From Hepatocystis sp. ex Piliocolobus tephrosceles (Eukaryota > Apicomplexa > Aconoidasida > Haemosporida > Plasmodiidae), in contig CABPSV020000123.1 of assembly GCA_902459845.2 (NCBI GenBank), positions 1 to 27,903 of the forward strand: a DNA stretch of 27,903 nt, in the 5' to 3' direction. A program made the position numbers and the translations under genes. Positions 10,423 to 20,624 of this stretch are shown piece by piece. The notes below the pieces were generated by a model that was not told where the DNA came from, searched no databases, and saw only the letters and a program-made list of their open reading frames with translations. The first letter of the stretch is position 1. Every line of letters starts with the position of its first letter.

Positions 10423-11224
10423 TAATATTTTCTCTCTTTTTTTTTTTTTTTTTTTGTTTTTATATATGAACCTCATAATGGTTAAACAAAATAGAAATTA
10501 TAATCCAAAAAAAATAAAAACAAAACTATTGTAAGTTTTATTAAGAGTTAATAATTTTAAAAATATGTTTTATTTCATTTTTATTTATCATTTTTTTTTT
10601 ATTGTAATATTGTTCTATGTAATAAAGATACAAGGAGTTTAATTGTGTAAGGAATGTACATATACGTACACGCCATACATCTTGACGTTTTATTTTTTTT
10701 ATTTATTGTTTATATACAAAATAAAAAAACAAAAATAATTACATATAAATGCTATTATGTTGAACATGAATATTTTTTTTTTTAGTTTTTTACCTCAAAT
10801 TGTCCATTATACATAATATATTTTTAATAAGTATGTCGTTTTAATTTTATTATAATCAAAAGAAGCAAAAAAAAAAAAAAAAAAAAAGTTGTATATGAAT
10901 GATTTATTAAATTCCTTCATTGTTTTTTGTGTTTGTTTTTTTTTTTTTTAATGAATAAAAATATTATATAATAAAAGAATGTTTTTTTTTTATTTTTTTT
11001 CTTTATATTGCTAAAGCATTTTCCATGTACACATATATACGTGCCCTTCCATGTACATATATAAACACATATACGTATACATATATATATGTGAATATTT
11101 TATTGTTAATACATTTATTTTCCTACTTTTCTATTTTAGGAACGACTTAATAATTTTATTTTGATATATCCCATAATATATTAAATGAATTATTTACTTT
11201 TTACTTATATCTACAATGCTAACA

Positions 11225-11255
<31 letters not shown>

Positions 11256-12046
11256 GTCATTAGTTTTTTAATTTTGTAACATGTAAAATAAAAATAAAAC
11301 AAATTAAAAAACAAATTGTGTGTTCATAAATTAATCTTGATTTTTTTTTTGGATACCATTTTTTTTGGGATACAATTTTTTTTATGCCAATTTTTTTTTC
11401 TTGTCATTTTTTTTGCAACCTATCTTTTTTGCAGCCATTTTTTTTTTTTTTTTTTTTTTTGTTCACTCAAGGCGTTTTGTGTTCATACATATAGTACATA
11501 ATAATACGGATGTTTATTTATGCGTATGTGTTTGTTATCTATATATTGGATTTTCTATTTTTTTTTTTTAGCTTTTTACACCTAGTATATCAAAAGATAT
11601 AAATGCAAATATTTTTATATTTACAACACCATGAAATAATCTGCTTTAATATATTATATAGGGTAGCAAAAGCTAAACAAAATATCACTATGTGTTTATT
11701 ATAGTGAAAATAATTAAACACGTGTTTAAAATATTTAAGCATCACCACATATATATATATATATATTTATCCATTTAGTGGTGTACATTGCATAATTCGT
11801 AATATACGTATTACCATATGTAAAGCTTTTAGAGCGTTTTTAATTATATATAAGCGCAACATATTGTTTTTTTATTATTATTTTTGTTCTTAATCTAAAC
11901 AAAATTAAATAAAATTAAATAAAATTAATTTTATAACATGCATATAAGCACTCCACTACATCCCATTTAATCTCCACATATGTAGGCTTTCTAAGGACAA
12001 GTAAATACATATATATATATATATACAAGCACATGGTTTTATTTTA

Positions 12047-12082
<36 letters not shown>

Positions 12083-12091
12083 TCTAATTTG

Positions 12092-12139
<48 letters not shown>
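10423..12139. other. Intergenic region between DGK and RAP gene
   Basis: AT-rich DNA with many T runs and no credible exon. Around 11340-11460 there is a loose array of T-runs separated by short mixed words (such as GGATAC, GCAACC, GCAGCC). The right end is the T29/A45 pair listed separately. Expected to hold the DGK 3' UTR and the RAP gene promoter. Confidence 0.6.

Positions 12140-12140
<1 letters not shown>
12049..12140 (+). promoter_or_regulatory. T29/A45 inverted tract abutting a start codon
   Basis: A 29-T run (12049-12077), an 18-nt spacer, and a 45-A run (12096-12140) whose last A is the first base of the ATG. If transcribed, U29 could pair with the A-run to form a long A-U hairpin directly before four consecutive ATG codons. 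The tracts are counted directly; the regulatory meaning is inference. The length may also be unstable or mis-assembled. Confidence 0.6.
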
Positions 12141-12142
<2 letters not shown>

Positions 12143-13394
12143 ATGATGATGAGATTTTTATTCAAAAGTAGTATAAAACGTAGCTTCACAAGTGTAAAAG
12201 TAAAACTAGAAAGTTTTGAACAACTTTCTACGAATTTTATTCAATGTATTGAAAAATATCGAACAAAAAAAGACATATCAATAGAAAGTTATAAAAATTA
12301 CAAAAAAGAAATAAAAGAATGTATTAATAGTTTATTTAGTTCCGATGTTTTGACAAAGCTTGGTAAAAAAGATTTCAAAATTATGTTTACGTATTGTATA
12401 ATGTTGTCAAAAAGAATAATGTTACAAAAGGATGATGTAAAAAATATGATTTTATGTTATATACAGTTCATGACTAATAACAATAAAAATGAACAAATAA
12501 AGATGAATGAACAAAATAAGATTGATAGTATTACTAATGTTTCTACTAATAATATATACAAAACAGAGGTAAACGATTTGTTATTAATATTAAAATTTAT
12601 TTTTTATTTAAATGTAGAATATGATACAATGATTTATAATTATATTTATTCTGAGTTGAGTAATATGATTGTAGATTTTAATTTATCAGAATTGATAGAA
12701 TGTGTTCAATTTATATCATTATTTAAAAATAAAAAATGGATTAATAATAAAGTATTTTATAAATTTATTGATGAAATAATTAAAAGAAATAATGAAATTC
12801 AAAATTGTACAAACAAATATTTAATTACTATTATAAAATCTATTTCTCGTCTTAATTATGAAATTAATAATATACAAAGTTTGTTAGATTCGTTTAAAAA
12901 CAGTTGGGAACAAGAGAAAGATATACATTTACTTATAAAAGTTATTTATAATTTATTTTTATGTAATTATTATCATTATAAAAATATGAATCAATTAATT
13001 ACTATATTAAAGGAGGAACTTGTACCAACACAAGGACAACAAGGAGAACTAACAGAAACAGATAATTACAAAATATCTACAAAGTATCCATATAATCATA
13101 ATATTATTTTAGATACAAATTCAAATGGTTATGATAATAAAACAAAAGTACACAATACTAATGTTGATATTTCTTATGATAATATAAATAATATACACCA
13201 ATTATATTTTAACACAGATAAAAAACAAAAAGACATAATAATTAATGATAATATATCTTCAATTAATTTATATCGATTAAAATTTATTGATATTTTAATA
13301 AGATCTGATAACTATCTTTACAATCATTTTTATTTGTTAAATTCTCACTTCTTTGATTTTATTAAAAAAGTTAAAATAAAAGGTAACTAACAAC

Positions 13395-13425
<31 letters not shown>

Positions 13426-14490
13426 ATTGTATATGGGAACAATGCACCAGCTTAAAACGTACATACAATATAAATGTTTATTTTTAACTATTTCATTATT
13501 GCACGTATAGTTAATAATTTAAAAGTTATTGCATATATTATGTTATGTCCATACAGTTATATATATATATATCTGTTATGTTTTTAAAATTTTGGGGCAG
13601 ATAAAAACATACCGGAGACCGTTTTTAGCAAACAGGCAAAATTTTTTATAAAGGAAAACGGGTAAAATATACACATATATATAGCCATATATATTTATTA
13701 CACATTTCATATACTACATATGTGCACCAAATCCATATACTACATATGTGCACTAAAGTTAATTTGTTTTTAATCATTTATTCATCTATTTTTACAGGTT
13801 TAAAATAAAACATACTTATGTAAGCATATACCCCATATACGTGTTGCTAGATTTTAAAAACATATATGTGGAATTAGTACACCAAATTTTTATTAACAAA
13901 AAATTGAAAGATAATTTAAATAAATTTCATAAACACAACCTAAATTATAAAATAAAAAATATGAAATTTTTAGGATGGTAAGTATATATATATATATACA
14001 GACTGATATGACAATTTACGTAACATTCGAATTTTTTTTTTTTTTTTTACATTTTTACGCATTCTACATTAACTAATATAATTTACATCAATATATTCGT
14101 TCATTTTATTAATCCATATTTACTAACACAATTATTTATTTTTTAGGGAACCTATACTTTTATACGAACACGAATGGAAAAAATTAAGGTATTTGGAAAC
14201 AAACTTTTTGAGAAAATAATTCTTAGCAAATTTTAAAAGTTTATATTAAACAAAAAAAAAAATAAAATAAAAATAAAAAATAAAAATAAAAGATAAAAAA
14301 AATGTAATGTGCACATAAAAGCATGTTTATATACTCTGTGTATGTTATGCAACTATTTTTTTACATTTAGCTATATATAAAATGAATATATAATTTTTTT
14401 TTTTTTTTTTTTTATAGAAATTATAATGAAAAATTTGAATACATAAAAAAGGCTTTAAAAAAGTATATAAATGTGCACACATCCAATTAA
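12140..14490 (+). CDS. RAP-domain RNA-binding protein, probably mitochondrial (five exons)
   Basis: Exons 12140-13382, 13601-13661, 13798-13977, 14147-14188 and 14418-14490 join in frame to 532 aa. RAP proteins are abundant in apicomplexans and bind organellar RNA or rRNA fragments. The C-terminal domain (~449-526) has the signature layout: VLLDFKNIYVELVH, a basic helix, KFLGWEPILL, EHEWKKL, and a closing KFEYIKKALKK; the Trp of GW is completed across an intron. The N-terminus (MMMMRFLFKSSIKRSF) is basic, hydrophobic and free of acidic residues, like a mitochondrial presequence. Residues ~60-410 are helical and Asn/Lys-rich with two low-complexity inserts (~115-145, ~300-375). An in-frame TAA at 12095 fixes the start region, and four ATGs in a row could each initiate. 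Exon 4 is a 42-nt microexon; without it and exon 5 the domain is truncated. Organelle assignment is inferred. Confidence 0.85.
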
Positions 14491-14978
14491 AAACAATAAA
14501 AACAAACTAAAAAGTGTAGGGGAAAAAAAAACTTTTAATCAGTGGTAAAAGATTATTCTGCAAATGTGTAACAGACTGAAAAAAAAGTATATATATATTA
14601 TATATATATATGTATATGTATATACGAAATAGGGCTATACATATTTTTATGTATAGAGTTATATGCACGTAATAATTTATTTATTTTTTCTTTTTTTGTT
14701 ATACATAAAATAAACATTTAGAACGAATAAAAAATTGTTTTATTACTTTTTTATAACAAAACAAAAAAAAAAGAAAAAGAAAAAGAAATAAAATAAAATA
14801 AAATAAAGAGCCAAAGGAGGCATAAAATACCTGGAATTTTATATATGTTAATTTATTTTAGAAAAAAAATTAAGTATATATATATATACTTATATCGAAT
14901 GAAAATCAATGGGAAATGAAGAAAAAGTTTTAAATAAAGTAAAAGCAACAGATAAATATTATATGTAATATTTAACTG
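14491..14978. other. Convergent intergenic spacer (RAP / SulP)
   Basis: A 488-bp stretch between two genes that end towards each other. It contains AT-rich low complexity, a (TA)n palindrome near 14587-14630 and an AAAAT run near 14787-14808. No gene seen; it should contain both 3' UTRs. Confidence 0.65.
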
Positions 14979-17815
14979 CTACGGATCCAAATTATCAAAA
15001 AATTTTGTATTATCATTTTTATCATTTTCAAGTTTTTCATCTTCATGTTGTTTGTTGTCTTCATCGTTTTCATCTCTTTGATCTTTTTCATTTTCATCGT
15101 TTTCTCTTTTTTTTCTTTTCTTAATTTTAAATGACATCCTTTTTCGAATTGTTTTCTGCTTCTGATTGCAAAAAAAAAAAAAAAAAAATTATATAAATGA
15201 AGTTAGTTTTTAAGGAAGATTAAAATGTATAACATGATAGAACATATATAAGAGCAAAATGAGTAAAAATGGAAAAAAATGTATGCATATATATATATAT
15301 ATATATAATATTACCTTGAGAATATGTTGTAACGGCTTGTATAATAAAGGAACAACAGGCGTTTCTACCTTTACTATATCAACATCGATTTGTTTACATA
15401 AGTGATTCATTTTCACTATTTTTTTAATACATTCATGACTTAGTCCTTGAATATTTAAATTTTTATTATTTAAGTTGTACTGGTGTTTTACAGATGTTAA
15501 TGCTTCAATTGCAGTGTAATCAAATAAAGTACTTTTTCCTTTTAACACTATATTAACTGTCGAACTATCACTTTCATATTTAAATAACCTAGTGAACATT
15601 CTCTTTGACGCATAAAACAGATGTCCTTCGATTTCATAATACTAAAAAAAAAAAAAAAAAGGGTGGGGGGGAGAAATGAGTAAAAGAAAGAGTAAAAAAA
15701 ACTATAATATAATGGTATACCATTACTTAAGTCTTGGTTTGTGTATCAATTTAGTAATATTTAATTATATATTTATTTTTATTTTTTAACATAATAATAT
15801 GTCGTTTTTAACGAATCAACACAAAAATAAAAAAAAATTAAAATAGAAAATGTAATAAATACATGTCCCATAAAAGTACTAATTTTTTTATTTTTATTTT
15901 TTTTTTTTATTACCTTTGTGTCCGAATCTTTATCATAAAAAATTTCAAATTTAAAAGTGGATTTACTTTGCCACACATATACTAAAGCAGATAAAATTAC
16001 CCCTGAAAGCACTGCTATCGGCACGTTTATTAAAACCTAAAAAATAAAAACAAAACAAATATAGGGTAAGTACAAAGCAAAAAAAGGGAGTGCCAATTGT
16101 GATAACAAAAAATTGTGTACATTTATACTAATCCATATATGTATAAAAATATATATGTATGTATATATATATGTATAAAAATATATATGTATGTATATAT
16201 ATATATGTATAAAAATATATATGTATGTATATACGGTTATTTTATTTTATTTTTTTATTACACATAAACTAGTAACAAGAACAATAATAAAGGCGTCCCA
16301 TCTTGATATTTTTCTACTCATACAAGGGTGACAATCTCTTATATACCCAGGGCAAAATGTAAAAAATACAATTGGTATTGAAAACCATTTAAAACAATGA
16401 ATAAAAACAGTAATCATAATACCACACAAAAAAGATAATGGTATATAATTTAATAAAGAATAACCAAAAAGTAAAATTCCATATATTAAAATAGCTGCAA
16501 CCAAACCACTTTCTTTACCTCTAGCACCATTCCTATAATTTAAAACTGATAACCCTAACAAACTACTTCCGCCTACTGCACCTCCTAATGTTGCCAAAGT
16601 ATTACCAATAAAAAGTGAAAAAATTGTTTCATTAGTATCACATTCTACTCCACCCATATCTTTAATAACTTCACTTACCATTAGTACTTCTATTATTAAC
16701 ACTATAAACATATTTACTACTTGTTTAATTAAATCTTGGTCCAATGTTACTTTTGAAAAATCTAAGTTTTTATTTGTAAACAAAAGAGTTGGAATTGCAT
16801 TTTCAGAAGTCAAAGAAAACATATCTCCTACCGTATATGACTTAACATCTTTAAATGATTCAACATTATTGTGTAATAATTTGCGAAATATTACAAATTC
16901 GATAAATATTGTTACTGTTATAGCTACTAAAGTTGATGGTATTCGATGTCCTAACTATAACGAAAAAAAAAAAAAAAAAAATATGCACATATGTGTATGT
17001 ATATATATATATATATATATATATGCATGTATGTATATGTATGCACAGAAACTTACCTTAGGTACCTTTTTCCATAACTCCACAATAATAACAACTAGTG
17101 TACATATAATGGTAAAACAAATCAAATAATTACCCTGTATATATACATGTGTTTTAGGATCTTCTAGTGTATGTAGCTGAGCTTTTAAAAATATAATAGA
17201 TAACCCATTACAATACCCAATAAATACAGGTGTAGGTATTAACTGTATTAGAGCTGACATATGAAATAATGAAAAAAAAAAAAATAGAACAGCACATATT
17301 AGCATACAAACATATAAACGTTCTATTCCTATAGGTAATGCATTAGGTACACCAGTTAAATGAAGATATTGTGAACAGATAGATGCAAAAGCACCAGTAA
17401 GACCATGAATAACAGCAGGTGATCCACCAAAAATTGATGTAATTAAACAAATAAATGAAGCTCCTTGTAGTCCTAAATGTGGTGGTATTTTAGCTATCAT
17501 TGAAAATGATATCATTTCAGGTAACATAGTTAAACATAATATACAACCACATAATATTTCATTTATATAATATTTTATTGCCTCTTTAGGCCTATTAGTA
17601 AATCCCCAACCCCATTTTATACCATCTGTCATAGATTTTATAGCTTTAAAAAATCCTATTCTTAAAGGTAAACATACTTTTATATCACTATCACACAAAC
17701 TTTCATGATATAATTGAGTTCGTTCAGGTAATTCATCTAATTTATTAAAATAGTCGGACTTAAATGATTTTAAGTCACTTATTGTTATACTTGCATTGGT
17801 TTTAGGATTATACAT
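14979..17815 (-). CDS. SulP: SulP-family inorganic anion transporter with STAS domain (five exons)
   Basis: Exons in transcription order are 17815-17057, 16954-16262, 16036-15914, 15641-15315 and 15161-14979, all phase 0, giving 694 aa. SulP (SLC26-like) proteins carry sulphate, bicarbonate and related anions. Diagnostic segments: PPHLGLQGASFICLITSIFGGSP (~130s-150s) followed by a GLTGAFASI loop; GAVGGSSLLGLSVLNYRNGA; VLINVPIAVLSGVILSALVYVW closing the membrane part. The C-terminal STAS domain opens with YYEIEGHLFYASKRMF (526-541) and has FDYTAIEAL in its core. About a dozen hydrophobic segments lie between ~80 and ~510. The last 60 residues form a hydrophilic tail, first basic (KKRKKR), then strongly acidic Asp/Glu/Asn. 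It is transcribed divergently from the elongase gene. Intron 1 (16955-17056) has no in-frame stop for most of its length and can be misread as coding. Likely a plasma-membrane protein (inference). Confidence 0.93.
16138..16233. repeat. ~32-36 bp tandem repeat in SulP intron
   Basis: Three copies of a unit like ATGTATAAAAATATATATG plus a TATGTATATA spacer of variable length lie in the second SulP intron (16037-16261), near its 5' donor end. Confidence 0.75.
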
Positions 17816-17890
17816 TTTTTTTTTTTTTTTTTAAATGTATGATTTTTGTAAGATACCATGAAATGCGTTAATTCTTTATGTATAAACATA

Positions 17891-17898
17891 TGCATGCA
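17891..17898. promoter_or_regulatory. TGCATGCA motif upstream of SulP (possible ApiAP2 site)
   Basis: An exact TGCATGCA palindrome ~76 bp upstream of the SulP start codon, followed by a second ATGCAT within 12 bp (17904-17909). TGCATGCA-type motifs are reported targets of Plasmodium AP2-Sp and AP2-EXP class factors. Binding here is inferred from the motif alone. Confidence 0.35.
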
Positions 17899-17915
17899 TA
17901 TACATGCATCAAAGC

Positions 17916-17916
<1 letters not shown>

Positions 17917-17992
<76 letters not shown>
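17917..17992. repeat. 76-nt poly(T) run
   Basis: Counted directly; the longest homopolymer in the window, ~100 bp upstream of the SulP start. Runs this long are prone to length errors in sequencing. Confidence 0.9.
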
Positions 17993-17995
<3 letters not shown>

Positions 17996-18365
17996 TATAT
18001 ATATATATTTTATTTATATAATTTTTTATTTTATAAATAAATATATATATTTTTTTTATTATATTTATATATGTTTTTTATTATCTTTATATATATTTTT
18101 TTATTATTTTTATATATATATTTTTATTATATTTATAAATATGTTTTCCTTTCAAAATGACATATTAATAATGTGTTTATAAAGTATATTTTGTAGTAAC
18201 TACAAATCACTGAGTTCGTAAATGTTAAGATTTTACTTATGTTGACACTTACGTCTGTTCTTCGTGATATATTTTATATTTACTCGTTTATTCAGACGTT
18301 TATACATTCATCTACTTGTTTATTTATTATGACATATATCAACATATTTGTTTATTCGTTTGTTC

Positions 18366-18425
18366 GTTTATTTGTTCGTTTATTTGTTCATTTATTTGTT
18401 CGTTTATTTGTTCGTTTATTTGTTC
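18366..18425. repeat. 12-bp tandem repeat GTTTATTTGTTC
   Basis: Five full units, copies 1, 2, 4 and 5 as GTTTATTTGTTC and copy 3 starting ATTT. Shorter related 8-mers (GTTTATTC, GTTTGTTC) immediately precede them. The period is a multiple of three, so open frames run through it, but the encoded peptide is only the repeat. Confidence 0.85.
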
Positions 18426-18637
18426 ATTTACTTATATATTTTACTTGTTTATTCACAAATTTTTCTTTTATGTGGTATGTTGTTACTTTTTTGTTTAAAT
18501 TTTAACAATTAATAAAAAATATATGTTTCTTTATTATTTTTTGCATACCTATTATTCTCTACTATTATCATAGATTTATTCAATTTTTTAATATTAGCCA
18601 ACTCCTATTTTTTTTTTTTATAATTTTTTTTTTGTTC

Positions 18638-18691
<54 letters not shown>

Positions 18692-18726
18692 TTTTTTTCT
18701 TCTTTGTTTTGTTGTGTTTTACTTTG

Positions 18727-18811
18727 ATTTGATGAAAAAGTGGGGTTATTTGATGAAAAAGTGAGGTTATTTGATGAAAAAGTGAGGTTATTTGATGAAA
18801 AAAATGGGGTT
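18727..18811 (+). repeat. 21-bp tandem repeat spanning the elongase start codon
   Basis: Units begin at 18727, 18748, 18769 and 18790, each with the core ATTTGATGAAAAAGTG(A/G)GG; a partial fifth copy begins at 18812. The fourth unit is 22 bp because of an altered A-run, and it turns the usual AGTGAGG into AATGGGG, creating the ATG at 18804. The unit therefore forms the 5' leader and also encodes the first residues (MGLFDEN) of the elongase. Confidence 0.85.
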
Positions 18812-20429
18812 ATTTGATGAAAACTATTGGGTACCCGGTAAGGGTAGGGAATTATCTATAAAATATGAAAAAATCATATTATTTTTTGGAATAGTATATT
18901 TACCTGTTATTTGGTTTTTACAAAAATATATGAAAAATAAAAAAAAAATAGAAGCATTATTTATTAAGAAAATATGGAATTTTTCATTGTCGTTACTTTC
19001 ACTAATAGGTGCGTTGACTATAATAATATATAACAAGAATATTTTAAAATATATAATTTTAGAAGAATCAGAATATACACCTCAAACTCGAGCAGTTATA
19101 ACAATTTTTACCCTTTCAAAAGCTGTAGAATATGGAGATACGATATTTTTAATTTTAAAGAAAAAACCTTTAACATTTTTACATATATATCATCACTTGA
19201 CTGTTACCCTTTACTGTTTTTATTCACAAAAGGAATTAGTGTCACATGCACATTATTTTGTTTTTTTAAATTTATGTATTCATACTATTATGTATTGTTA
19301 TTATGGCCTAGTAATGATTATACCAAAAATAGTTTTAAAAATAAGAAAACTTATAACAGCATTACAAATAATACAAATGGTTATAGGAATGACCATTTCC
19401 TATCATGCTATTAGAACAGTTGATAATAGAATTCATTTAAATAATGCCATTATTAGTTTTCTATTATATTTGTCATACGCCTTTTTATTTTTAAATTTTT
19501 ATTTTACAAACTATTATAAAAATATAAAAAGTATGGTTGCAATAAATATGATTAGTATACATATATTAGGCGCTGTCGGATTTATAATGATTTGTAAAAG
19601 TAAAGATATTTTAAGACTATCTGTTGAAATTTTTATTGGTTCAATTTTTACATTAACTTTACTACAATTATCCTTTTACTTTAACAAACACTACTATCAA
19701 ATTTTAAAAAATATTGTATTAGAAAAACATGTAATTGAACAAACACAAATTTTTAAAAAATACAAACAAACATATGATTCTAATATGGCTACTTTAAAAA
19801 AAATAACTCTCCAAATTATTAAAACTTGTTTATTATGTTTTAATGGTATAATGACATATGCACACGACACTATATTTATTTTTGTTAATTTGTATTCAAA
19901 CAAAGTAAAAACTATAACAAATGATTCTATATTAATAGATAATAACAAAACAAACAAAAATGTATTAAATAGTGATCCAAAGATAAAAAATAAAAAGGTA
20001 ATAGATTCGAAAAATATGTTACAAAAGCAAGAAGAAACAGAACAAAATAAAAAAAAAGAAAAGGAACAGAAAGAATACATTACATTATATAAAAGTATTA
20101 AAAAATTAATTAGCAGTTTATATAATTCATCAATAATACACCTTATAGTATTAGAATTACCAAAAGAAAATATTTCCATAAATACAGAAAAAAACTTGAA
20201 AAATCCATCTAAACATTTAAAAATATGGAAAAGTATTTTTTATTTTATTAAAGAATTAACATTAAATTATTTAGTATATACTATTTGCTTAATATTACCA
20301 GTATATTATGGTTTTAAAGCTTATAATGATGCAATATTGGGCTTATGTGTACATGGTGGTTTAAGATGGCTTATAGAAATACATTTAACGAAAATGTTTA
20401 AAAAAGACAGCAAAGTTAAATTTCATTAA
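18795..20429 (+). CDS. ELO-family fatty-acid elongase with long C-terminal extension
   Basis: A single intronless frame of 544 aa from ATG 18795; ATG 18804 would give 541. ELO proteins are ER membrane condensing enzymes adding malonyl-CoA carbons to long-chain acyl-CoA. Core motifs: SKAVEYGDTIFLILKKK, the histidine box in FLHIYHHLTV (H130, H133, H134), LNLCIHTIMYCYYGL, ALQIIQMVIG, and YLSYAFLFLNFYFTNYYK ending the core at ~245. Typical family members stop here (~270-330 aa). This one continues ~300 residues: two more membrane segments (~250-296), a loop rich in Lys/Asn/Glu (~370-475), and a last hydrophobic segment with LPVYYGF, GLRW and IHLT near the end. The extension's function is unknown. 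Upstream frames contain stops, so the start lies in the tandem repeat. No introns, unlike its complete neighbours. The family call is firm; chain-length specificity cannot be read. Confidence 0.88.
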   Translation: MKKMGLFDENYWVPGKGRELSIKYEKIILFFGIVYLPVIWFLQKYMKNKKKIEALFIKKIWNFSLSLLSLIGALTIIIYNKNILKYIILEESEYTPQTRAVITIFTLSKAVEYGDTIFLILKKKPLTFLHIYHHLTVTLYCFYSQKELVSHAHYFVFLNLCIHTIMYCYYGLVMIIPKIVLKIRKLITALQIIQMVIGMTISYHAIRTVDNRIHLNNAIISFLLYLSYAFLFLNFYFTNYYKNIKSMVAINMISIHILGAVGFIMICKSKDILRLSVEIFIGSIFTLTLLQLSFYFNKHYYQILKNIVLEKHVIEQTQIFKKYKQTYDSNMATLKKITLQIIKTCLLCFNGIMTYAHDTIFIFVNLYSNKVKTITNDSILIDNNKTNKNVLNSDPKIKNKKVIDSKNMLQKQEETEQNKKKEKEQKEYITLYKSIKKLISSLYNSSIIHLIVLELPKENISINTEKNLKNPSKHLKIWKSIFYFIKELTLNYLVYTICLILPVYYGFKAYNDAILGLCVHGGLRWLIEIHLTKMFKKDSKVKFH

Positions 20430-20576
20430 TACATAGAAAAAGGTAACTGGAAGAAAAAAAAAAAGAAATTTGACTTAACAGTATGTATCGATAAGCATAA
20501 TATCATATACTACTATTCTTATTTTATTAATTATATTTAAAAATTTATAGTTAATAAATATGTAACATTTTTATTT

Positions 20577-20577
20577 T

Positions 20578-20624
<47 letters not shown>

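Larger units (their letters stand above)
17816..18726. other. Divergent SulP/elongase intergenic region
   Basis: About 0.9 kb, densely packed with simple sequence: a TGCATGCA motif at 17891-17898, an unbroken 76-T run at 17917-17992, TA/T-rich blocks to ~18150, a 12-bp tandem repeat around 18366-18425, and another T run of ~48 at 18639-18686. No credible gene. It must contain the promoters of both flanking genes. Confidence 0.7.

Noticed and set aside
10180..10476. Minus-strand 98-codon frame (Phe/His/Ser)
   Set aside because: Antisense reading of the 14-bp repeat behind DGK.
15661..15671. GGGTGGGGGGG as a G-quadruplex
   Set aside because: Only two G-runs are present; it lacks the four separated runs needed for a standard quadruplex.
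16869..17129. Plus-strand frame over SulP exon 1/2 and intron 1
   Set aside because: Antisense shadow of SulP with intronic TA repeat.
17858..18182. Two overlapping open frames through the T76 run
   Set aside because: Poly-Phe from the homopolymer followed by Ile/Tyr from TA repeats; not a protein.
18239..18505. Open frames with VRLF/VHLF or CSFI repeats
   Set aside because: The 12-bp repeat has a period divisible by three, so more than one frame stays open; no non-repeat sequence supports coding.
19697..20179. Minus-strand 160-codon frame
   Set aside because: Antisense to the elongase; Phe/Ile/Ser-rich complement of Lys/Asn codons with no motif.
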